Shown piece after piece: positions 49,004-59,690 of a stretch of 64,000 nucleotides of DNA (its first letter is position 1; every line of letters begins with the position of its first letter). The notes beneath the pieces are model-generated. The model did not search any database. It was given only the letters and a program-made list of their open reading frames with translations, and was not told the DNA's origin. Both the position numbers and the translations under genes were made by a program. Source of the DNA: Heterohyrax brucei (Eukaryota > Chordata > Mammalia > Hyracoidea > Procaviidae); the NCBI GenBank assembly GCA_028571685.1, contig CM053141.1, positions 69,797,833 to 69,861,832 on the forward strand, given 5' to 3'.

Positions 49004-49942
49004 TTATTTGGGATTCTCAGCATATACAATCATATCATCAGCAAACAGGGAGATTTTGACTTCTTCTTTGTCAATGCAGATGACCTTTATTTCTTGATCT
49101 TGTCCAATTGCTCTAGCTAGAATGTCTAGTACTATGTTGAATAGGAGAGGTGAGAGTAGGCATCCTTCTCTAGTACCTGTTCTCAAGGGAAACTCCTTCA
49201 GTCTCTCTCCATTCAGGATGATGTAGGCAGTTGGTTTTGTATAAATGGCCCTTACTGCATTGAGGAATTTTATACCTGTTTTGCTAAGAGCTTTTAGCAT
49301 GAATGGGTGTTGGACTTTATCAAATGCCTTTTCTGCATCAATGGACAAAATCAGGTGACTCTTGTCCTTTGTGATATTTAGGTGGTTAATCACATTAATT
49401 GTTTTTCTGATGTTGAATGAGCCTTGCATTCCCAGTATGAATCCAACTTGGTCATGATGGATTATTTTTTGAATATGTTGTTGTATTCTATTGGCAAGAA
49501 TTTTGTTGAAGATTTTTGCATCCAGATTCATGAGTGATATCGGTCTGTAGTTCTCCTTTTTTGTTGGGTCTTTCCCTGGTTTTGGTATCAGGGTTATGCT
49601 GGCTTCATAGAATGAATTTGGGAGCACTCCATCCCTTTCTATACTGTGAAATAATCTCAGTAGTATTGGAGATAATTCTTGTCTAAAAGCTTGGTAGAAT
49701 TCTGCGGTGAAGCCATCTGGGCCCAGGCTTTCTTTGGTTGACATTGTTTTGATGACATTGTCAGTCTCTTCCTTTGTGACAGGTTTATTAAGTTGTTCTG
49801 CTTCACACTGTGATAACGTGGGTAGGTGATATGAATCAAGGAATTTGTCCATTTCCTCTAGGTTTTCAAATTTGTTAGAGCACAATCTTTCATAGTATTC
49901 TGTTACGATATTTTTGATTTCTGTGGGACCTGTTGTGACCAC
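49004..49942 (-). pseudogene. L1 ORF2 reverse transcriptase (312-codon open piece)
   Basis: This is the longest open frame in the window. It holds the fingers ([19 protein letters not shown]), motif A ([18 protein letters not shown]), motif B ([14 protein letters not shown], where L1 usually has [10 protein letters not shown]) and an intact catalytic motif C ([16 protein letters not shown]). The frame is broken both upstream and downstream, so no working ORF2 is made. Confidence 0.95.
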
Positions 49943-50111
49943 TCCCCATTCGTTTCTAATTTGGGTTATTTGTTTCCTTTCCTGTTTTTCTTTAGTAAGC
50001 TTAGCCAGTGGTTTGTCAATTTGGTTGATCTTTTCAAAAACCAGCTTTTGGTCTTTTCAGTTTTTTCAGTTGTTTTTCTATTTTCTAATTCCTTTAGCTC
50101 TGCTCTAATCT

Positions 50112-50513
50112 TTATGGTCTGTTTTCTTCTGTTGCCTGAAGGGTTCCTCGGTTGTTCTCTATTTGTTGAAGCTGTAGAGTTAGTTCCTTGATTTGGTTTC
50201 TTCCTTCCTTCCAGATTTGTGCATTTATGAAGATAAACAGACCTCTGATCTCTGCTTTGGCTGTATCCCATAGGTTCTGGTAGGAAGTGTTTTCATTCTC
50301 ATTGGAATCGATGAATTTCTTTATTTCATCCTTGATTTCTTCTATGATCCATGTTTTTTTGAGCAAGATGTTGTTCAGTTTCCAAGAGTTCCGCTTTCTA
50401 TCTATGTTTTTTCTGCCATTTATTTTGACTTTTATGGATTTATGATCTGAGAAGATGCTTTGCATTAACTCAGTGGTATGGATTTTTTTGAAAATTGCAT
50501 TATGTCCTAACAC
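50112..50513 (-). pseudogene. L1 ORF2 linker between endonuclease and RT
   Basis: SDHKSIKVKINGRKN is the end of the endonuclease domain; the rest is the Z-region linker. Confidence 0.8.
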
Positions 50514-51133
50514 ATGGTCAATTCTGGAGAATGTTCCATGTGCACTGGAGAAGAAGGTGTATTGTCTGCTGATGGGTAGAAAGTTCTGTATATGTCGATG
50601 AGGTTTAGTTGTTTAATTGTGACGGTGAGGTCTTTTGTATCTTTACTGAGCTTTTTTCTAGATGATCTGTCCAATATTGAGACTGGAGTGTTGAAGTCTC
50701 CCACTATTATTCTGGAGTGATCTAACTCTTTTTTGAGTATAGTCAGTGTTTCTTTGATGTGTTTAGGTGCTCTGATATTAGGTGCATAAATATTTAATAT
50801 AGTTAAGTCCTGCTTGTGTACTGAACTTTTCATCAATAAATAGTGACCATCTTTGTCCACCATGGGTGGATTTTACATTAAAATAGATTTTGTCTGAAAT
50901 TAGAGTCACCACACCTGCTCTTCTTTGCTGATTGTGAGCTTGATATACATTCTTCCATCCTTTATAATTTTCAGTTTGTTCCTATCTTGAAGTCTGAAGT
51001 GAGTTTCTTGTAGACAACATATGGATGGGTCATGTCTTTTGATCCAAGATGTCACTTGATGTCTCTTTACTGGAGCATTCAGTCCATTCACATTCAGTGT
51101 AATTATTGATAGGTATGTGTTCACGGCTGCCAT
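50507..51133 (-). pseudogene. L1 ORF2 endonuclease domain (broken)
   Basis: The N-terminal piece 50906-51133 has LNVNGLNAPVKRHQVTSWIK and CCLQETHF. The C-terminal piece 50507-50863 has IIVGDFNTPVSILDRSS, the GDFN catalytic motif. A frameshift and loss of the intervening block separate them. Confidence 0.9.
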
Positions 51134-51669
51134 TGTGATATGTTTATTTTTGTGTTGATGTTTTCTCTGTTCTTATTAGTCTGTTCTGGGACTTTCTTTT
51201 TTGTGAGTTGATTTTTCACCTTTTTCAGAGCTGGTTTTGTAGTTGTTGAGACTGCTGTGTTACATTTCTTGAAATGGTGTGTTACATCTTTGTTGTGCTT
51301 TACAGCTGCCCCTATGATCCCCCTTAATAAATTATATATAAACCCAGTTTTAATTACTACCAGTCTTGTCATCTTCCTCTCCATCTGGAATGACTATAAC
51401 GACTGCATTACATCCCTCTTTTTAATATGATGGCACTGTAGCTTTCATGATAATCACTGGATTGCTTCTTTCAGTATTAAAGCTGTTATTGAGTTTGGAG
51501 CCTTCCCTGAGTAGAATTCTGGATGATGTATCCTTCTAAAATATAAAGTTAGTGGTTTCGTTCTTCTAAGCCAAAGCTAAGAATTTCTTTCAGTATTTCT
51601 TGTAGTTTTGGCTTAGTTTTTACAAAGTCTCTGAGTTTCTGTTTATCTGGAAATGTCTTCATTTCATTT

Positions 51670-52509
51670 TCATATTTGAAAGATCAGTTTTGCAGGATAC
51701 ATAATTGTTGGTTGAAAGTTCTTTTCCTTCAAGGCTTTGAATGTGTCATGCCACTGTCTCCATGCCAGCATGGTTTCTGCTGAGAAATCTGACGAAATCC
51801 TACAGGGTTTCCCTCTGAATGTTAGCTTTGCTTTGAGTCTTACTGTCTTGAAGAGTTTCTGCTTATGTTTCATTTTGTTAAGCTTGATTATAATATGTCT
51901 TGGAGTCTTTCCTTTGAGATCTGTATTGGGTGGCGTACGATATGCATCTGGGGTATCTATATTCTCTTCCTTCTTGATTTCCGGGAAATTTTCTTTCAGC
52001 AGCTCAGCAACGAAACTCTCTGTGTTCTCAGGTGTCTTGTCCTGTTCAGGGACTCCAATTAATTGAAGATTGTTCCTCTTGATAGAGTCTCACATGCTTC
52101 TTAATGCTTCTTCATTTTTCTTGTTTCTTTTTTCTCATTTCTGCTCATAGATGCTGGTGTCAGTAGCTCTGTCTTCCAGGTCAGAAGTTCTGTTTTCCAT
52201 TTGTTGCATTCTGTTTTCTTGGCTTTGAATGAAAGTTTCTGTGTCTTTGATTTTGTTCTTCATCTGTTGGATTTCAGAGTACTGGTGTGCCATCAGATTG
52301 AACAGCTTGTTTAATTTTTCATTTTGTTGTGCTGCATTTTGTATACGGTCTAGGAGGACTCTGTATATAACCCTTTTGTATTCACCTTCTGATGATTTCA
52401 GAAAAGTTTCTTCATCTGGAAAACTCCTTCGTTGTTTTGTTTGGGAGTCTTCTGAAGCCATGGGTGATTTCTTGTTTGCCATAAGCATCTGTTGCTTTTT
52501 GGGTCCCAT
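51670..52509 (-). pseudogene. L1 ORF1 (RNA-binding protein) remnant
   Basis: 52135-52509 gives the N-terminus (MGPKKQQMLMANKKSP) and the heptad-rich coiled coil (MKNKIKDTETFIQSQENRM, LEDRATD). 51670-51873 gives the C-terminal domain end (AETMLAWRQWHDTFKALKEK). The centre is frame-broken. Confidence 0.9.
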
Positions 52510-52755
52510 GTGAGTAAGTAGAGGCTTGGAGAGAGACTGTGAGGATGGACCGCGGATGTTTCTCTAGGCTGTCTTAAAATGTAAAGCAAAAGATATCTGA
52601 CCACTTCCCATGTCAGTCAGGTTTTCAGGTATAGAGGTCCCTCTTCCCAACTGGCAAAGTAAGCACTTCTATATCCAACCCCAGATGACACGAACTAGTT
52701 CAAAATACAGCAATGCTACTGCCTTGTTGGCCTCTGCTGACAGGGCTCAGCCTTA

Positions 52756-53044
52756 GGTGACACTGTGTAAACGACTACTTTTCTGGTAGAAAAGCGCTCT
52801 CCTGTGGGCAGGCTCTGGCTCCCAAGGTAAGAATTAGGTTTAGCTGCGGCCACTGTATTTAAGATAGCAGCCTGCACACAGTTGGCAGATACAGGGGCTA
52901 AGGGTGCTGAGAGATAGTGAGTCCTCAGGCTCTGTTGCCAGGCCCCCACTGTGGGTGACACTGTGTAAACTACTGCTTTTCTGTCATAGAAGCGTTGTCC
53001 TGTTTGCAGGCGCTGGCTCCCAGGCTAAGAATTAGGTCCCGCTA
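52756..53044 (-). repeat. tandem monomers in L1 5' UTR, period 198 bp
   Basis: ggtgacactgtgtaaac occurs at 52756 and 52954. The units continue in parallel (agaagcg / aaaagcgc, ggctctggctcccaaggtaa / ggcgctggctcccaggctaa, gaattaggt) for about 90 bp. Only one unit is seen in the L1 at 44178. Confidence 0.85.
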
Positions 53045-53519
53045 AAATCTCCGTATCCAACATGGCGTCTTGCACTTAGGCCCCACGATTCTGTACAAGC
53101 CACACTGTGGCAGAGATAAAAAGTCAGGCCCAAAGTGGCTAGATGTACAGAGTCCTAAGCCTGGCTCTCAGAATATGGCAATTTTGCCTGCCTGTCCCAC
53201 TAGCAGTGTGTCTGAGACTACTTGCTGGGCAAGACCCAGCTCCGCCCACCGGCCAACACAGAGAAAAACAATTCACAGTGTTGCGTTACCTTTAGTTCAT
53301 GACAGCCAGGGCTTGCTGGGAGCGAGAGTCAGCAAAACAGGGGGGGTTTTTCATTCAGTGGTATGAAGTCCAAATTAACAGCCCGGTGTCGTGTCCTGGG
53401 GTCTGACTAGGTGATTAGAAGGCTCCGTTTGGTTATCACTTAAGGTCTTGGTTTCCAGAGGGATATAAGGAAATCTATGCTTAGTCCAACGTCTTGACTT
53501 CTCCTCTAGGGTGCACCTA

Positions 53520-53975
53520 AAGCTGAGGGGGCAGAGATGCTGTCCAAGTAAGCCTTTCCAGGCAGAGTTGTAGCACAGGGACAGGGATCTCCACTCAGAA
53601 TTCAGAGAGTGTGGCCAGTGCATAGAGTCTGGAGGGCAGAGCAATTATGTGGAATGTCGCCGAAAATGTAAGAGTATTTTAAAAGCTTTAAGGGCTAATG
53701 TCATGTGTTTTTTTTTTTTTTTTTGGTGATACGTGCCCTGACAACCCAAGGATGCACCTCGGGTATTGTTTCATAAAATACCATACAAAAGACAATTACA
53801 GAGCATAATATTTCAAAGATTTTGTTTTGTAAGATGTAGAAATGTTAAAATATATTATTTCTATGCATTTGTTTGAATATAAAATTATTTTAAAGTAACT
53901 GTAAGAAAATTGTCTAATAGCTGCACAATCATCTGGAATTGCTAGTTTGCCCTAGGAAAAGTGCAAAGTGTTTAA
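53520..53975. other. unclassified DNA with T17 tract
   Basis: T17 at 53708-53724 could mark the tail of a minus-strand retrocopy covering 53725-53975. No parent gene is recognised. Confidence 0.35.
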
Positions 53976-54462
53976 CCTCAGACAGACATTAGGCTTTACA
54001 ACATAGGAAAATGACAAAATGGAGGGCAGTCACACTATACTAGGAATTGTACCATAGCCAAATTGGTGAAGACATTTTTGGGGGTACCGTAATTCAATCC
54101 ATGATACATGTATTTTCATGTGCTTATGGGTCATGTGTTTTTTATTGTGAAATATCTAAGTACTTTGCTCTTTTTTTATCATTTAAAATTGAATTGTCCC
54201 TAATTTTAAGAGTTTTTATATGTATTTTGGATATTAAATATTTATCTGATGTTATCTGATACGTGGTTTCCAATTTTTCTCCCGTTCGGTAGATTTTCTT
54301 TTCACTTTGATGGAAAAAAAGTTAGAAATTTTGATGAAACCCCACTTATCTTTTGTTTTACTTGTGTTTTTGGTATTTCATCTAAAAATCGGCTTTTGGA
54401 AACTGGTTTTAGCTCTTAACATTGAGGTCTTTCAGTTAATTTTCATGTGTGGCATGAGGTAT

Positions 54463-54622
54463 GGAAACCCTGGTGGCGTAACGGGTTAAGTGTTAAGTAT
54501 GCTCACTGAAAGGTTGGCAGTTCAGATTCGCCAGGCACTCCTTCGAAACTCTCTGGGGCAGTTCTGCTCTGATCTCTAGGGTTGCTATGAGTCAGACCTG
54601 ATTCAAAGGCAGTGGTTGGGGT
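54463..54622 (+). mobile_element. AfroSINE (short form) in old L1
   Basis: Head ggaaaccctggtggcgtaac, core ccaggcactccttcgaaac, tail atgagtcagacctgattc. L1 text (ggtatgagg) repeats on each side. Confidence 0.9.
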
Positions 54623-55420
54623 ATGAGGTATGAATTTAAGTTCATTCTTTTCTTTGTGGAAATCCAGGTGTCCCAATACCATTTATCATTGAAATTATTC
54701 TTTCCCCATTGAATTGGCTTAGCATCCTTGTCAAAAATCAGTTGATCATAAATGTATGTATAGATTTATTTTTGGATTCTAAATTTTGTACCATTGGTCT
54801 GTATGTCTGTTATTACACCAGCACCAGACTGTTTCGGTGATAGTTTTATAATATGTTTTGGGATGAGAAAAGTATCAGTTGTATAACTGCCCCCTCGCCT
54901 GATTGCTGTTGGCCATTCAAGGCCTCCTGATGTTCCGTATAAATTTTACGATAGGCCTTTCCATTTCTGCAAAGAAGGCTCTTGGAATTTCGATGGAAAT
55001 TGCATTCAGTCTATAGATTGCTATAGATTGCTTTAATGTCAAGTTTTGTGATCTATGAATATGGTATATATTTATGTGTATTTAGGTCTTTAGTATGTTT
55101 TATAGTTTTCAGTATACTAGTCTCTTCCTTAGTTAAATTTATTGTTTTGTATTTTATCCTTTTAGAGATACAGTCGTAAATGGAATTGTTCCTTTAGCTT
55201 CCTTGTCATATTGCTCATTGCTAATGTATAGAAACCTGATATATTTGTGTATTGACCCTGTATCCAGCCCTTTACTGAATTTATTTATTAACTTTAGTAG
55301 TTTTTTGGTTATACTTACCTTCTTAAATTTCACTCCATTTATTCCTCTACCAAATTTCTACTGTTACATGGAAAGTCTGCTGTAGCTTTAATCTAATCGT
55401 TAGAACAGTTGACCTCTTAA

Positions 55421-55942
55421 AAGGCAGTGTTTTTCAGACTGTAAGTGAAGACCTATTGATAACTCATAAAGATCAATTCAGAGATGTGGCCAGCATTTAA
55501 AACAGAAAAAAGAAAAAAAGCAGCCTATAATTTGGATCACCAAATTTGAGAAATAAAAATATAGGACACCCAGTTAAGTTTGAATTTTGGAGAAGTAATG
55601 AATAATTTTTTTTTGGTATGAGTATATTCTGTGTAACATTTAGGAAGGACAAGCTCCAAATGTCACTTATTTTTGACTACCCAACCAAACATGTAGCCAT
55701 GTATTTATTCTCACTAAGCGTATTTTGCTCAGTACAGAATTATGAGGATATATACCATTCTTAGTGTTTAATTTGTATTCAGGTTCATGTTAGTGTAACC
55801 AGAGCAGTTAAAAGTGTGTTCCTAGTATTTGTGTGGATGTGACTCATCTAGTTTCAGTAAGACTGTGTAAAAGTCAACAGGTGATGAAATTGTGGTAAGG
55901 AAGCTAAATAACCAAAATGTGTTTGTCTCTTTTTTTCAATAG
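55421..55942. other. unique intronic DNA before the second coding exon
   Basis: No repeat recognised. The polypyrimidine tract and acceptor are at its end. Confidence 0.5.
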
Positions 55943-56060
55943 CAACTTTTTAACTGTCAGTCTCTGCACAAACTGAGTTTGCCAGACAATGATTTAACAG
56001 CACTCCCAGCATCCATTGCAAATCTCATTAATCTCAGGGAACTGGATGTCAGCAAGAATG
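55943..56060 (+). CDS. ERBIN: ERBIN second coding exon (leucine-rich repeats)
   Basis: This exon continues Erbin directly from codon 63. The acceptor is tttttttcaatag|CAA and the donor is AATG|gtaaaac. The 118 nt give 39 codons plus one base, so it starts in phase 0 and ends in phase 1. The translation starts [18 protein letters not shown] and ends LRELDVSKN. It covers the consensus LxxLxLxxNxLxxLP units of repeats 2 and 3. The residue in DLTALPAS is Ala where I recall Thr in human Erbin. The exon has no stop and full splice sites, so it looks functional. The following exon lies beyond the window. Confidence 0.97.
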
Positions 56061-56196
56061 GTAAAACTTTTTCTTTAACTTTTTGTATTTGGGAATATGT
56101 TATATTATTAAGATTTCTTTTATGTTTTAACAAATAAGAATATGAAATTCAGTGATTAAAACTTACCATATTAGCTTCATCTAAGCAAAAGTAGAA

Positions 56197-56372
56197 AGGA
56201 ACTGGTAGCATGGTGGTTAAGAGCTTGGCCGCTAACCAAAAGGTGGTTAGTCCAAATCCACCATCCATTTCACAGGGGAAAGATGTGGCTCTAGCCTTTG
56301 AAACCCTGTGAGTCAGTTGTGTTCTGTTCTGTAACATCATCATGAGTCAGAATTGTATCCATGGCAATGGGT
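56197..56372 (+). mobile_element. AfroSINE (long form), 137 bp after an ERBIN exon
   Basis: Head ggaactggtagcatggtgg, tail atgagtcagaattgtatcc. Confidence 0.8.
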
Positions 56373-57474
56373 AGTAGTAGTAAAAGGCTGTGGATATACA
56401 CACACAGATACATCATAAATAAATGTAAAGTTATATATTTATGTGTTCACTACTGTGTTGTTTGTGATGATGAGAAATTAGTGTCAACTGCATTTCCCGT
56501 TATTGATGTTGTGCTGTGGTTAATAAAAAGAATCATTTCATCAATACTGACTTGAAATATTTGCAATGTAGTGTTAAAGGTAAAAAAAAACATGGAATGT
56601 TAGGAATGATGTGATCACTTAACAAATTCAGGAATTCCTTGGATTATACGTGAGATCCATTGGTAAGTCTGCCTTTGAGTTTGTAGGTAATCTACAACAG
56701 GTACATAATCTTAATTTAGCATCAGTTAGTCAAATGTTTGTTTTAGTATGTAGTATATACATACCTTTCTATGCATATGAAATAGTTTATAAATAGTATG
56801 TGTATTTGTTTTTATGAACAATAATATTTAACTCAGATTTTTAGTATAATACATTATATGACAGTATGTTTTTAAGTATGAGTTGTCTCTAAGTTGGATG
56901 CTCATAACTTGGGAACTGCCTGTGTTTTTGAGAGCCTAGTCTGTTAGGAGCTTGGATTACAACTATTAGTAAGATGTAAAAAAAATAATCATTGCCCACC
57001 TGGAATGTTTAGTTTGATATGCATAGAAAAAGAAGTCTCTAAGGTCTATTCCAGAATTGTGAATACCTACCTTGGTAGGAAATGGAACTAGGCATTTGAA
57101 TTTTTAGAGTGACCATGGATTTCTAATTACAAAAGAGAACGAAAATAGCATGAGAATAATATTTAAATGGCTCTACCCAGAGATTGTGCTTTCAACAAAC
57201 AATATTAAGTCATATTCAAGTAATTCTTTAAAATATTTAGAGAAAAACCTTATAAAGAGATACCAGCAGGTTAGTGCAGTGGTGCTAGCAAACACTTCGT
57301 AATTACATTCCATAGCCATCCGTTACAGAGTTAGTCTTTCTTTGCCCCAAGGAGTTTTCAGCAGTAATTGTTCTGTTGTATCACTTCTGCTAAATTTATG
57401 GATTTAGTATGATTTTAGGACTGATGAAGTAGTCATCCTATTTTCACAGCTAACAGTTTGCTTTGGCAAGTGAG
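56373..57474. other. unique intronic DNA
   Basis: Nothing recognised; short A runs only. Confidence 0.45.
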
Positions 57475-57490
57475 TGAAGCAGGTATTCTT

Positions 57491-57778
57491 TTATCCAGTT
57501 GGAGTTGGTATTTTTATAAGGTGTAAGATATGGATTTGTTTCAGTTTATTGCAGATGGATATCCAATTTTGCCAGCACCATTTGTTGAAGATACTGTTTT
57601 TACCCCAGTTTAATGTCTTAGGGCCTTTGTCGAATATCAACTGTTCATAGGCAGATGGTGTCATCACTGGGGTCTCAGTTCTGTTCCATTGATCCATCTG
57701 CTGTTCTTGTACCAGTACCAGGCTGTTTTGACCACTGTGGCAGTGTAGTATATTCTGAGATCGGGTAATGAGAGGTCT
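57491..57778 (-). mobile_element. 288-bp internal L1 fragment flanked by TSD
   Basis: This is ORF2 sequence only ([19 protein letters not shown] on the minus strand), with neither 5' nor 3' L1 end. Flanks are tgaagcaggtattctt (57475-57490) and tgaatcaggtttcctt (57779-57794), 13/16. Confidence 0.8.
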
Positions 57779-57836
57779 TGAATCAGGTTTCCTTACGAAG
57801 CAAGGATGGTTAGATTTCATCTCACTTTGGAAATGT

Positions 57837-57950
57837 AATCAAGAGGGACCAGTTCCTGGAGAAGGACGTCATGGTTGGTAAAGTAGAGGGTGGGGGGGGG
57901 TGGAAAGAAAACCTTCAACAAGATGGATTGACACAGTGGCTGCAAAGGCG
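57837..57950 (+). mobile_element. BovB/RTE fragment, ORF end
   Basis: The phrases gacgtcatggttggtaaagt, agagggt and agatggattgacacagtggc are the RTE C-terminal coding region, here in + orientation. It contains a G9 run. Confidence 0.7.
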
Positions 57951-58426
57951 CATAGAAGAATTCAGTTCGCCGAATTAATTGTCAGACCTCGTATTCCACC
58001 GAGGTTTCCAAACCTTGAATAAGATGATGAATTTTATAGATAAGCTCTAGTGTTGTCTCCTTTCATGTGTTTGTATTGGTTCAATCTAATAATATTTGAG
58101 TGTGTGTTAATGTGCCAGATTCTGTTCCCAGATTCATTGCTATTATGCCCTCCTTGTGTGAAGACAGGAAATATACTGTAGCATCTTTATTGCTTCATCA
58201 AGAGGTTTTTATTTGAAAGCTCATGCTTTAGTGTTTTGGTCTTTTAAATTGTCTTCGTTTCTGATTGTTTGTTATAGTTCTTCAGTGTTTTCCATTTGGC
58301 CAGGTAGTTTTCATGATTAGAAGAATTTAGGATTAAAAAGAATAAGGCTCCCGTCTTTGTTTTTCTCTTTATAGGCTAGTGCTGTTATGCTAGAAAGTTA
58401 AATTAAGTCTCAATGGTTTTTATTGT

Positions 58427-58622
58427 GTCTGTCAAGTCAGTTCTCATTCATGACTACCTTATAAGACAGGGTACAACTGCCCTGTAGATTTTCCTAGATT
58501 TTAAGTCTTTATGGTAGCAGATCACCAGTTTTTTTCTCCTGTGAAGCTGCTGGAGGGTTTGAACAACCGACCTTCTGGGTAGCAGCCAGACGCATAAATA
58601 TTGTCCCACCAGTGCTCCTTAG
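58427..58622 (-). mobile_element. AfroSINE (long form)
   Basis: Tail gtctgtcaagtcagttctca, head end tgtcccaccagtgctcctt on the + strand. Confidence 0.75.
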
Positions 58623-58728
58623 TGTCAGTCAGCCTGTCTGTAATCATCGCCGATAATACTGCATTCCTGCCTGTCACGTGAGCTTACCAAACACATCTAG
58701 GAGGTCAGTTTGTGTACCACAGAGATAC

Positions 58729-58754
58729 GTGTGTGTGTGTATACACACACACAC
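58729..58754. repeat. palindromic (GT)n-(AC)n microsatellite
   Basis: Thirteen bases of alternating GT ending in A are followed by their exact complement, centred between 58741 and 58742. Confidence 0.95.
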
Positions 58755-59053
58755 ACAGTACTGATATTTGTACCTTTTCTTTAAGAAAGTTCATTTTTTT
58801 CTCATTAGTTTTCTAAAGTTTTACTTTATTATCATCTCTTTTAAGGGAAAAAATCACCATGCTGCTATCCCAAGCCCTTTTGAGTAGCAACTGGCCTTTG
58901 AGAAATTTTCATCTGTTGTATCCTGATAGCCTAGCTTCCAGAGAATTAAAAGAGATGATGATTAACACATTCTGTTGGCAGGGATGAGAAAGCTGGTAGG
59001 GAGAAAATAAAAAAAAAAAAAGACTTGTTAATTCTCTTGTATGAATGTATTGA

Positions 59054-59690
59054 ACGAAACACTTCCCAGGTCCTGTGCCATCCTCTGCTATGCTTAAGTC
59101 CATTGTTACAGGCACTGTGTCTGTCCCTTTCACTTAGAGTCTTCCTCTCCTTCAGTATCCCTCTGCCCTATCAAGCATGATGGTAGTCCTTCTCCGGGGA
59201 CTGATCCCTCCTGATAACATGTTCAAAGTATGCAAGATGTAGTCTTACGATGCTTACCTCAAGGAAACATCCTGGTTGTATTTCCTCCAAGAAAGATTTG
59301 TTTGTTCTTTTGGCCATCCATGGTATATTCAATAATGGCATCATTTTCTCATGGTCTTCTCTATTCATTGTCTAGCTTTCACATGAACAGGAGGCATTTG
59401 AGAACAGCTGACTTTGGTCAGGTGAGCGCTAGTCTTCAAGGTAACACCTTTGCTTTTCAACACTTTACAGAAGTCTTCTGCAGCACATTTGCCCAACTCA
59501 GTGGCTCTTTTAATTTCTTGACTGCTGCTTCCATGAGTTTTGATTGTGGATCTAAGTAAAATAAATCCTTGACAACTTCAGTGGTTTCTCTATTTCTCTT
59601 GTGAGGATTTTTGTTTTCTTTGTGTTGAGGTATAATCCGTACTGAAGGCCGTAGTCTTTGGTCTCCATCAGTAAGTGCTTCAGGTCCCAT
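59054..59690 (-). mobile_element. BovB/RTE LINE fragment
   Basis: Recognisable RTE text: ggtcctgtgccatcctctgc, ctgataacatgttcaaagta, tttggccatccatggtatat, gaggatttttgttttctttg. Only short broken frames remain. Sense is minus. Confidence 0.75.

Larger units (their letters stand above)
48134..53506 (-). mobile_element. 5.4-kb L1 with intact 5' UTR but no 3' end, flanked by TSD
   Basis: It contains the 5' UTR (52510-53506), ORF1 (about 51670-52509), inter-ORF, and ORF2 from endonuclease to past the RT, stopping at 48134. The last part of ORF2, the 3' UTR and the poly(A) are missing. The TSD tag(t/g)gtgcaccta is at 48121-48133 and 53507-53519 (12/13). Antisense to ERBIN. Confidence 0.85.
47078..54106 (-). 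mobile_element. LTR (MaLR-like) split by about 6.5 kb of later insertion
   Basis: The 3' part of the LTR is 47078 to about 47475 (TGTCTTAGTCATATGG, then tttattcttacatagtccag). The missing 5' part lies at about 53975-54106 (ggaattgtaccatagcc, atttttgggggtaccg, ending ccatgata). Together they make one LTR of about 0.5 kb. The eroded TSD may be aacgt/catgt. Confidence 0.7.
46075..55420 (-). mobile_element. old L1 split into two parts by later insertions
   Basis: Left part: 46075-47077 (3' UTR and end of ORF2, ending tgaagacactgaacgt). Right part: 54107-55420, resuming at the expected next L1 text (attttcatgtgcttatggg). The 7 kb between is an LTR with further insertions. SINEs interrupt at 46300, 46572 and 54463. 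Confidence 0.75.

Noticed and set aside
59230..59559. A 109-codon + strand frame
   Set aside because: It is antisense to a BovB/RTE fragment and has no independent support.
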